64,000 nt of DNA from contig RCAB01000011.1 in the NCBI GenBank assembly GCA_003640385.1, forward strand, positions 124,001 through 188,000, in the 5' to 3' direction. Under the pieces are notes generated by a model. The model saw nothing but the letters and a program-made list of their open reading frames with translations, was not told where the DNA came from and ran no database searches. Positions within the stretch are counted from its first letter, which is position 1. Every line of letters starts with the position of its first letter. This document shows, one piece after another, positions 42,518 through 53,171 of the stretch. Source of the DNA: Setaria digitata. Taxonomy: Eukaryota > Nematoda > Chromadorea > Rhabditida > Setariidae. The position numbers and the translations under genes were made by a program.

Positions 42518-42630
42518 GTAACTCTTCTACTGATTTTCACCTTGTAGGAAACAAGAAGGTTGAAGACGCTTATTTGCTACTTCATTTGAGTTGTGGATTT
42601 TCCGGGAAAATTGCAGAGTAGAAGTGTCAT

Positions 42631-45600
42631 ATGATGATGCCATCGAGTTTGGGTGGCGGTAGTGGAAGTGCGAAACATCATCAGCAGCTTATGCAGTCTG
42701 CTTCCATGTTACCTTCACCTTACAGTTTTTTGCCATCAGTTTTTGCCAACGCGCAGTTGGACATGCCGTTATTCCGACCTCCTGAATCGGTGTGTTTCTA
42801 TCTATAAAACTATTCGGATCGAAAAAAAAAATACGCACAACTGAAAGCGGATTTTGTCGGAGATCCTTATTCCAGAGTTTGGGAGCGATGTATTTAAGTC
42901 AGTTAGCGGCGGCAGCAGCAATGAGTCAGGGTCAGAATGGTACCGACGCTAGCAACACAAATGAGCAACAAGAAGAAGCAGTTGGTGAAAATAATAAAAC
43001 AGAAATGGCAGCGTCAACTTCATCGGATGTGGCAACTTCGTCGTATGGCGCTGAATCACCGTCATCTCCGAAACCATTTGGTACTTTGGAGCGAGAGATG
43101 GAACTTCCAGATGAACAGAATTCTGCGGATGACAATGTTGCTCTGAGGTAAGTTTTTCTTAAACAGTTTTATCCCTATTGCGATATGAAGACTTCTTCCT
43201 GATCGTATATTGAGGGGTAAAAAGATTCCGTTCATTTCAGTCCGACGAAAGTGAGTACTGATGACATTGTTATGGCAGAGAATGAGAATTTGCAACCTTC
43301 ATCAGCATCGGACTTGCAGCAGCTTGATCTTTCAAAGTGGATCTCTGATTTTTTTCCTGGATTGCCAAATAATGTCTCTGCCTTGTAAGCTTTCAAAAAC
43401 TTATGTAGAAAGTATAGCTGTGTATACTTTCTAATCTGTTGGAATTCTAGAAACATGGCCGCTCTAACTCAGCGAATGCCATCCATGCTGGAACAGATGC
43501 AGTTTATGAATCAGTACTTCTCTCCCGGATCCGTCGAAGACTCTCTTCGAGTCCTCGCGGCACTTGGCAGTACTAATGGTTCTGCGGGTACGGTTCCATC
43601 AACAAATTGCAGCCCAGGCTCAATCCTCAATTCACCATTTGCTAGTAGTGCTGGGCATTCGAAGGTAAATCCGTACTGCTTTCATTCAATGGAATTTCTT
43701 CCTCTGTTAAAGCAAAAATGCCGAGTTTACTCAGTCGAGCTGAGAGCAATTTTGTGAGCTGTTTGAGCTGCTGAGCGACTCTGCGAAGGAACCCTGTTCT
43801 TCAACTTTCCAGGATACCTACTGCGAGATATGTGACAAGAATTTTTGCAATCGCTACTTTCTTCGGACACATAAATGGAAAAAACATGGCATTCCATTTC
43901 CGGGCAAAAACTCGCCATCTGAATGCAATGTAACATCATTAGCGTCACGTTAGTTAGTCTTGTGCTTAAAACTGCGAGTCTTATTGCTCCCACGTGTGGA
44001 TAAGTAAATTGGATGTACAAGTTTAAACATTGGATAGACGAAAGCAGTCCGGCAGTCAGGATGCATCTTTTTTTCGCCTTGGTATCTGCTGAATTGAGGA
44101 TTGGGTCTTAATTACATGCATATCGAAGATCTTTTTGATCTTTTTAGATTTTTTGATCTGGTTTATTTTATGACTAAATGAACTTTTAGCGACAACTTCG
44201 CAGAACCTTCCTCTGGATTTGCCAACTACCTCGTCGGGCATGAATCTTAGCCCTGCTGAATTTATTGCTGCACTTTGCAACCAAAATGTGTTAGAAGCTT
44301 CACAGATATCGCCGAAAACGACTCCATCTCAGCCAACCTCTGTTATTGTTAATTGCTTGTCAAATGCCGCCGATTCATCACCGACGAAACGAGCGAGAAC
44401 GACTGACGAAGGAAGCAAAGAGGACGACGATTCACTTAATGCGCCGAGGTAGGTATTTTATTCCGACTTCATGATTTAAAAAACCTTTCTCATTTGTTGG
44501 ATGGGGTATTTGGAGGAGATAAATTGTTTATAGGTCAGAGAGTGTTAGAGTTGACGAAGAAGCACTTGCAAATGTCGCAAGTCAGTTGCCAAATACGGGT
44601 GATTTATTCGCTATGATCGCTCGCCAAGCTCAGGAGAATGCTATAGCCCAGGAACTATTGTCGTCTTTGAAGGCCGAAGGAATACAGGTGCAGCAGCAAT
44701 CGTAAGTGATCCCAATTTTGTTATTGTTGTTTAAATTGACCGTTTAGTGCTGCTGCTTACCAATCGGATAATTTCATATGGGTTAAATTTCTTTTAAGAT
44801 CACCATCAAAACAACATTCATCAAACAGTAAAGAAGCATGCGAAATGTGTGGACAGGAGTGTGAGAGCCGAGCAACTCTGCAGCATCATCTGTTGTTACA
44901 GCATAACATCTTGAACAGTTTTCTTAGTTCCTTTAACCTTCTTTCTCCACTGGGTCAGCTACAGCCACAGCAGCAATCACAGAAGCAGCAAAATAATCAG
45001 AGTAATGATGCGGACCGAACTCGAAGTTCAACGGTTGTACCAGGAGTGGTTACGTCGCCCATCAGTGTTGTATGTCCTTTTTTTTCTTGCTTGTGTAAAA
45101 TCCAGTAGATGGCCATTTATATCGAATTATAGGAAAGAGCGTAAGCTTTCTCTATTATAGTCACGACAGCCAAAAAAACAGTACACAACAACGGGAAAGA
45201 ATTACTGCGATGTTTGCAACAAAGAAGTTTGTAACAAATATTTCCTTCGAACGCATATGCTGAAAATGCACGGCATTGTCATTGATGAACATAAAACAAT
45301 TATTGCAAATATCGATACTTTAGAGAAGGAAAAATCTGGCACAATCGCTTTCCGGTATTCATTAATGAGATTTCATAACTAATAATGACTGTTAACTTCC
45401 TTGAAAGGAATGTGTAGGTATTGACCATGCAGCTGATTGAAGAAAGAATGCCTATCCTTAATTAGACCTGTCAATTAAAGGTTGAAGTGGAGAGTGTAGA
45501 TTTTTGGCTTCTTGATTTCGTCTTTTTTTAGTTGCGATATTTGTAACACAAATGTAGGACAAACTCGTGAATCTTTGAAGCACCACAAGCAAGAAGTTCA

Positions 45601-48600
45601 TAATGTTGTGTCATTACCTACATCACGTGGTCATCGTGGATCTCTCAGCTCTACCTCAAGTATCACTAGCACATCAACTTTAAGCCAAGCCCTCAGAACT
45701 ACAGATCAAAGTGGAAATCTCAATGAGTAATTTTTTTTCTGCTATTCTTTGATTTGTGTTAGATGGATTGCGTGCTAAATGAGGGGAAACGATCTTTCTC
45801 ATGTCCATTATGGTAATATGGTGATATTCCGCGCTCTTGAATAGATTTTTTTCGCCGTGATCTGAGAAATGGCTCAATGTTCGAGATAGTGATTAGTGGA
45901 GTTAAGTGCTGTTTCAGTGCATGTGGTAGACTGGAATAGAGCTTCCTGAAAAACAGTATAGTGGAGGAGGAAGAAAGGAAAACATGCCCTCCCCTCCGGA
46001 AAGTGTTGAGGAATTTTCATCGGCAACCATCATCAGTTGAAGAGAGCAGACGAAGTACATTTGCCAGTAAAATCGATCACGGCGGTCGTGAAGGGAATGT
46101 GGCAGTGTAGTGCGTTGTTGCTGTTGCGGGTGCCTGTATAGTGGGTAGTGAAGCGAGAGAGAAGACGTCCCGTTCTTTTTTCTGGGGAATTTTGCAGAAA
46201 AGAGATTCCCATTTTTCGTTCCGATTACTCCTTTGAGCTATTCTTTGCCACTGCTATTGCCTGTGCCCTGCCCTATTTGCTTAAAGTATTTGTATGCTCC
46301 GAATTATTCCGCATTAGTTTGTTTCTCACTGATTTGAATTGACACAAATTAGTGCCAGAAATGCAGCGTTATTCGGCTCGTTTTTTAGAAGATTTGAAGA
46401 TTGCATTCGAAAGAGCATTTGCCCTTCAAACAAACCTAGTCGGGTAAGTTTTAAGAATCCTTATATTTGCCGGTAGCAAAAGTGAGATTCACTTACAGAC
46501 ACGTGTTCTTTTTAAATCATGGATTGCTTTCTCCAATAAGAAAACTAAACCTTGTAAGCTTAGTTTAGCGGTTTTTTAATTTTATTGGAATATTCCTTTA
46601 GCCAGCTACGGTGTCCGCTGTGTGATATACGAACCGTTGGAGTCGTAGCAATGCAGAAACATCTTAGTGAAAAGCATAAGATGGATATGGGGTTGGAGTC
46701 GCTGGAGAGTTTCTTAAAGGTAAAAATGTTTTATCCCATTTTTTCTTAATTAATGTTACTTTTCGAAGAAAATTCATGTGCACTTTTTGTCGTGAAGTTT
46801 TGCAAAAACGTTTTGCAAAAACGCTCAGATTTTTTGCTTTTTTTTTCTGACGATTTTTCGTGGTTGTGCAGCAACCACTTAAGAATGGTCATTTCGCTTT
46901 ATCGTCCTCAGGTTGATACGTACTTTACTGATAAATAATGTTGATAAATGAATAGACATTAATTTGTTAGGTACCATGTTCGAACTAAGGTCAAGCGCAC
47001 TTGTTTTAAGGATGCTTATGAGATCAAGACTGGACAAAGTGCTGCAACGCTAGGTGGGTCTCTCGCAGTGAACTTGCACCAACAAATGACAACAGAACGA
47101 AATGAATTTACTTGCACGCACTGTGGCGATATATTCAGCGATCAGATTCAGTTTCAGCTACATATGATCCATAATCACCCTATGGTTATTCGAAGTCCAG
47201 GTTTGTGTTTGTGATATTGCAGCAGATAACTAACGTGCTGAGGCAGTGGAGGAGAAACCTATTGATTTGATATTCTCTTGCCTCGGAATGCCGAGTAGCG
47301 GAGGGAAGGAAGTATTCCTAATGCTCAGATGTACTATTATATTCGTTCAATAATAATTATTTGCTTATTTTAAACTTATAAATTATTAAGCTCAGCAAAA
47401 TGGACGGGGATATTTTTTTTTTCGAGTAACCATTTGTTCGTAGCTGACAAATGCACTCAGTCTCACGAATCACTTTTTTAAAAATGCATTTTTTTCCCCC
47501 TTATTCCTTATTTTTGGTTTCTTAAGAGGAGACAGGTTGTGCTACAGTAACAGCTCATAATGTGGAGCCGCTCTGTAAGCGGTATAGTTTCCAGTCTTCT
47601 AGTATAGCAGATTCTTGGGCTGAATCGGAAATCAAACCTGAAAACAGAAGCATAGAGGATGCTGAAGAGAGCGAAGTGTTAGAAGCTAAGAGAAATGATC
47701 AACATCAAGTGGCTCCTCAGAAAGTTGTGAGTAATTCATTTTAGAAACACTTCACATGGCATTTTTCAATATCATTGTATGATGTTGATATTTTGGATGA
47801 TTTCCAATAGAGCTACGGTGCCGTTCTTTGGTCAGAAATTTCTAAAGGTCCCAGTAATATATAGATTTTTAGTTCCTACAGATAGAATGTGGATTATGCT
47901 GAGATTCTTCTTTTATTGGTACGTCATGATGGGTTTGAGCGGTAGTCTTAACCGATGGACGATGTAATATAGTTAGCACATTAATCTAGCTTTTTCGCAT
48001 CAAAAGCATATTCTAGATATTATGATGTCAAATATTGAAACGTTGATCAGTCCAACTTTGGGTGTTAGGTATTTACAGTCAGTTTTTGTGCATCCTGAAG
48101 TGTCTTATAAATTGAAAATTATGATTTGTGTAGAAATCTCCATTATTATATGATTTTAGCGGAAGCTGTTTGATTGCCCAATATCATGGTGTTCACGTCA
48201 GTATCGTGATCCCGTCATACTGGGCAAGCACGTTCGTATCGTGCATCAATGGAGACTGAAATTCTCATCGAAGAATGGGAAAGATAAATCGCATGGTGTT
48301 ATTGCTCCTCGTAAGTGCTGTGTAATTTGTGTGTTTTTTTTTTTTTTTCAAGAAAAATATTCATAGGGAGCGGTGAAAAGAACTCATTTGTACTGAATAA
48401 GATTTTTGACAGTGATAGGGCAGTTTTTGTGCTGACGTGGTGTAGCTCCTGGTGTCTTGGCATTTCAGCATTAGCTCAACCCATCTGCGTATTATTATTA
48501 AGAAGATTATAAATCTCCTGTCTACAATACTTTATTTGCTGTATTCGTATATCTTGAGTTTTATTTTCTTTGCGTAGAGGAGATAGACTGAACTTATGGA

Positions 48601-49506
48601 GTTTCATGTCAGGTAAGCTATGGAAGAAGCGTTACATTTGCTTATTCGAGGGCTGCAAATACCGTTTTTGGTCGCGGGATGATTGCAAAAGACATCTTTC
48701 GTGCCATATTGGAAACGAAACAAATAAAACGGGATCAAAAGAAGTGGTAGAAAATGGTACGACGGAAAATGGGAGACGTCAAGATCTCATAAAATTAGTT
48801 GGAATGAGGGAGGGAAAGGTTATGCTGAGGGTGGAAAACGGTGATAACCGGACAGACCAGGAACATGGTTGTGCCGTAAGTCGTTTTCGTTTATTTAAAA
48901 CTCACATTTTTTAAAATCTAATGTTATAAATTTACCGAATATTCTTTATCGTAACAGACCTACTGTTCTGATGGTTTTTACTCTAAGGCGTGTATATATA
49001 TACGGCGTATATATATGATATATATATATATATATATATCATCACTCCCTACAGTTGTGTAATGGTGGAACTTTTCAAGTAACTAAGCGTTATTGTAGTC
49101 AGCAGGGTCGTGCTTGGATATGAGGAGGTTTCCAAAGAAAGTAAACTAAGATAGGTTTGTATTCCAAAAAATTCAGTAACAAGAATATTCCACTGCCAAA
49201 TTTTGTAAACAAGAAAATGTAATTTTCGTTTTTTTTTAGCTTGGCTCACCAGATCTAGATGTGATGCCAGAAGGGCATGGGCAGCTGTCTGGAAATAAGA
49301 AACCCTATACGGTTCAGACATTTCTAATACGAGAACAAACATCTCAATCGTCTTCTTCAACAAATGGTGCTGCATCGTCAACAAGTGTTGTTTTTGATGA
49401 AATGGTTGCACATTTACCAGTGCGAAACACGGTTCAAGAAATGGTGCGAGTGAACGTGGAACTGGTACCAGCGTCTCTACAGGTCTCACCGATCTTACAC
49501 CTATGA
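42631..49506 (+). CDS. C2H2 zinc-finger protein with eight fingers (possibly SYD-9-like)
   Basis: Coding exons are 42631-42789, 42876-43147, 43241-43384, 43451-43664, 43813-43948, 44190-44448, 44534-44701, 44799-45069, 45161-45354, 45532-45726, 46602-46719, 46990-47200, 47527-47726, 48160-48310, 48613-48875 and 49240-49506. All have GT..AG introns with matching phase and predict about 1073 residues. Fingers have C-x2/4-C-x12-H-x3/5-H spacing and start near residues 267, 465, 557, 607, 675, 752, 853 and 907. Fingers 1 and 3 share a C-N-R/K-Y-F-L-R-T-H core and a following HGI. Between them are Gln-, Ser- and Ala-rich, probably disordered stretches. The start is the ATG triplet just after a TTGCAG acceptor at 42617. 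The role is probably nuclear nucleic-acid binding. The FLRTH fingers recall nematode SYD-9 and fly CG9932, from memory and unverified. Exon 12 could instead begin at 46971 in the same frame if a phase-2 donor exists, so that junction is uncertain. Confidence 0.85.
45532..45730 (+). CDS. Alternative terminal exon of the zinc-finger gene (short isoform)
   Basis: This exon carries finger 4 and can be read through its internal donor (GA|GTAATT at 45727) to TAA at 45728-45730. That ends the protein after about 671 residues with fingers 1-4 and a Ser/Thr-rich tail. If the donor is used, the stop is bypassed and the exon joins 46602 in phase 2, adding fingers 5-8. Both outcomes are consistent with the sequence. 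Confidence 0.5.
46353..46443 (+). CDS. Alternative first exon of the zinc-finger gene (fingers 5-8 only)
   Basis: ATG at 46361 lies eight bases after an AAATTAG acceptor-like site, the usual position of a trans-spliced leader. It opens a 27-codon exon ending GG|GTAAGT, phase 2, the same phase as the donor at 45727. Both donors fit the acceptor at 46602. Use of this exon gives about 430 residues beginning MQRYSARFLEDLK and containing fingers 5-8. It cannot be an ordinary internal exon in this frame, because its 5' side would need a phase-1 donor. An internal promoter is therefore implied, or the downstream half is a separate gene. Confidence 0.5.
48992..49040. repeat. TA-rich palindromic repeat in the last intron
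   Basis: TA runs broken by ACGGCG and GATA segments lie in the intron 48876-49239. The alternation makes them self-complementary. Confidence 0.85.
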
Positions 49507-51144
49507 TATAGTTTAACCAGTCTGACCTGACCATTTTTGTGGAAAGTTATTGAATTACGCTGGCTCATCACTCCCTGTTCCTCAAAAATAAAAAAAAAAA
49601 AAAAAAAAGAAGGAAAAAGAAAACTGCATCAAATTGCGTGAACGAATGAAACAGGGAAATTGCTACGGGTGTAGGAGCGCTAATTTATCTCTGAGAAATA
49701 TATTACTAACAGGAATCTTACATTTCTTTGTGATTGAATATCAAAGAAAATAGCCATATTTGGCATTTTGCTTCCATTTAATCTAGTTCCTGTGATCCTG
49801 GTAGAGAAGAGGGTGGTAGGAGTACATTAGGTCAGTTAAGTAGTTTTTACCAACAACGTTATAACGAATAAGTTGGCATTCTTGGTTTGTCTGTTCATTA
49901 ACAGAGCTGTTTTAATGTTATTCGTTAACATTACAAATTCATTAATCTCAGGTAATAGTGTAATCATGCATTCAGGAAAATGTTTGGTATATTGTACTAA
50001 GCAAGTCGTTTCGATCTTTATTTTAATGCGTTATGTCAATTAATAAATCTGTGGTGGACAGTCCTAATTGCTATGTTCATTTAATATTAATTTGAGTACT
50101 ACCTGAACTTTCTTCAAATGTTCTCCGTCTTAAATGTATTTTTGAAATTTTTTTAGTTGCAACGTAAGTTCAAGAAATCATTTTGGTCTCATTACTACAC
50201 GGAATACATATCACATAATTTCGTGCACATATCTCACTTTCTTTTTTTTTTTTTAATATGAACCTATTTAATCAGTTTTTTACTTCTTTGCTGTTATGTG
50301 TGTTAGCCGGTTACCCTCTTTGCCATACCGGTGTACTGTTTTTGGTTCACTGGCATTTCTCTTGTTTACTGTTATCTACAGGTGGCTGATCAGGAAGTTT
50401 GTTTTGGGAAATTTTTGAGGGACTGATGTGTTAACCTCATTGGCAGGTATGTCAGTGGATTGGAGACAGTGCATTTAAGTTTGATTGTTTAGATTAAAGC
50501 TGTAGTAAGTTTTTAAACGTGCAATATCAACGGTGATATACCAAAGTAGGACTCTGCCACTGTTGATAATTTTATCAGGACTTGAATTTATTAGTTGACA
50601 GTTTTTTTTTTTTTTTTTTTACGAGATTTCTAGTGCCATATCCCTTTTTTTTTCACTTTGGATCCCTTGTTATGTTCGTTTTTGAGAAATATTCTGCGAA
50701 TTACTTTTTTTTTCGCATCTTATAGCATCGTATACATTTGAACGACGTGGAAAAGTCAGGACTAGTGGTCTGTCGTGTGTGAAGCTATTATTATTTGTAA
50801 GTTATTCTTTTCTTGCTAGAATTGGCTTTCGTAAATAATTCGTATAAAACTAATTAAGTTTTTATGGGTATTTGCAAAGTACAAATATATAAATTTACTA
50901 GCGAAGTTGATTGAAAGTAGTTATTTTGTATAGCTTTTCTGATGTATTAATTATCAGTAATATGTTAGTTGTAGTTTTCTAATGCAATGTCAATTTTAGC
51001 ATGTATTCATAATAATCATTTCAAATTTACTCCATCTTTTGCCCACACTTTATTTTTTGGCAGTTTTCTAATGTTGATTAAACTCTTTCGTTTCGAATCT
51101 ACTTCAAACTGCACTCGAAAATACAGTGAACAGAACTGGGGGAA
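49507..51144. other. Intergenic / 3' UTR of the zinc-finger gene
   Basis: AATAAA at 49587-49592 runs into an (A)n tract about 80 bases after the stop and is the likely polyadenylation region. The rest is AT-rich with T-runs near 50250, 50600 and 50710. No gene was seen. Confidence 0.6.
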
Positions 51145-52924
51145 ATGGACGGTTCGGTTCATCCTAAAATCGTGGTGGTCTATGTGCGGCTCAGCCGTTT
51201 GTTTGTCGCGATGTTACTGCTTGTTTTGGTGTGGGAAGTCGTGAAGGTCCAGGCCGTCATCGATGGTTTTGGACCGTTTGATTGGTATTAGCTCAACAAT
51301 TTGGTGCGCTAGTTGGTCGAGTCCGCAGCACTTCTCTTAGCTGTCGAATCCTTTTTTTGTTGAATGGCATTACTGTAAGTGTCCGTGTACTGGTTTTGCT
51401 GATTTATTTCGTGATATTTCATTTATTAAAGCATATTTAAAATTATTCACAATTATAAGTGGACCGAGGGAGGCGCATCTTCACTTTTTCTTACTTAAAG
51501 CATCACATGTGGCTGGTCTTATTGTCGGCATGGTCATTCAGTGCTGAATGTTTTCTTGTTCCATTTCAGTAAGACACCTGACTAGTCAAACTGACGTGAT
51601 TAGGTACACCAGGAAAGGAAGCTACTTTCAGAAACGTTGTTTTCTTTCTGCTATACTACTTTTAATTCTGAATTAAGATTCTGGAACACTTTTTGATTTT
51701 AAATTTTTACACAGAAATGATGCTTCTGGATAGCATTAAGCAACCGTCTATTTGTTGCAGCATGAAAACGTAGAGCGAAAAAAATTTCATTATTTTCAAA
51801 GATCTTATTCAGCCATGTGTTAACTTCCTGTTTTCCTGCAGTAAGCCAGGAAGTAAGAGTGGTGGCAAAATACAACACTTCAAATGTGTGATAAGTGGGC
51901 CACCGTTACAGCTCAAAAAGTGCCCTAGTGGAATAGATGTAATGTCGATCTGCTACACACTGCAATTTGATGATACTACTACCACAGTTTATGGCTGTAC
52001 TGTCTTTGGCCAAGTATAATGATTAATCGATGTCATTTGAGCAGTGATGGAATCCCAACAATTTTAATTTTTTTGTCAGCAAATTTGAATTCAGTCGATT
52101 CCTTCCTAAATAATCTATTCTTCATCGACAAATTCATGACGTTTTCATCAAGTCTTAGTAAGAATATCAGAGATGCACTTAATTTCATCATTTCAGCGTA
52201 GAGTACCAGTGAATAGTCACACAAAGTGTCGCAACAATGTATTTAGGAAGTGTCCAACGACACTAAAGAAGTTTCGGCTCTTTCATCATCAAAAGTTTCA
52301 ATACTGTTGCTGTAACACGACAGAGTGCAACAGAAATTATCTGACCAAAAGTTTCATTTTTAGATTTTTACTTCTGAACTTCAGATTTTCATCTAAATCT
52401 TTTTCATTTCATTTGATTTGGATAGCAAGGAGAAAAGAAATCTGAAAACTATAAAATGAAAAAAAAATGCAATTTCAACAACTGTTTAGGGGAAGCAAAG
52501 ATATTTCATAATGGAACATATAAAAACAAATCAGAAACATTAGCTTCAGGTTAGTAAAAAAGTTTTAAATCCTAATTGAACGGCTTCACGAAATGAACTG
52601 AAGTGGCTACAATTTTCTAATGATTTAAAATGCAGTGAAAGTAACATAAGACATAGAGTATTTACATGGAGTAACTGCAACTAGACTTAGTGCCGAGAAT
52701 TATGATTCGCTATCCTTGGGCTAGTTTTTGTTAATCATCTTACAGAACTGAAAAGAGCAGCAATAGACATAAAGAGACAGCAAGCGATGAGTGCTTCATT
52801 AATGAATAAAACTTCTTGGGGTCTCATCAGTGGAATCGTATGCGCCGTTGTGGTTCTACTCGGTCTCATCGGTGCTGTTGTCGTTTTCGTCAGTCGAAGT
52901 CGACACAATTATCAATCCGTGTAA
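51145..52924 (+). CDS. Small cysteine-rich type I membrane protein (three-finger/Ly6 or ET-module type)
   Basis: Exons are 51145-51284, 51842-52013, 52197-52350, 52490-52549 and 52746-52924. Phases agree at all four GT..AG junctions and the product is about 234 residues. The N-terminus carries a hydrophobic signal-like stretch (FVAMLLLVLVWEVV), so either ATG 51145 or ATG 51211 could start it. I prefer 51145 because of its GGAAATGG context and the ACAG acceptor 19 bases upstream. The ectodomain has about 11 cysteines, ends in a CCCNTTECN motif, and has possible N-glycosylation sites (NTT, NGT, NKS, NKT). A 25-residue membrane segment (WGLISGIVCAVVVLL...) near residues 200-224 is followed by a short basic tail. 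The C-C-x-x-x-x-C-N ending is the signature of Ly6/three-finger and nematode ET-module domains. The ligand and role are unknown. It may be GPI-independent because a basic stop-transfer segment follows the membrane span. Confidence 0.65.
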
Positions 52925-53171
52925 TTCTTAAGAACTGAAGAAGGAAAAGGAATGATTCTGCGCAAATAACGCCTAATTGTCTTTCAAACTTTTTCTAATT
53001 ATGAACTCTTTGTCTGAGATATTTTATGAAGGCAATAATCGCTACCGAGGACGAAATCGCATGATTTCCACTTCCTTTTTAGCTCTATGACTTTTGAACT
53101 GTTTTGCGTTTCAACATTTTCCTCCGAAAATTAATGAACTGTACATAACTAATTAATCATCATTCATTCAG

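Noticed and set aside
49049..49534. 161-codon minus-strand open frame
   Set aside because: It overlaps the last coding exon of the zinc-finger gene on the other strand and is its antisense shadow.
52925..53171. Joining the cysteine-rich membrane protein to the phosphatase N-terminus as one receptor
   Set aside because: The only GT donor near the stop (TCC|GTGTAA) is in phase 0 while the next exon needs phase 2, and the joined frame hits a stop.
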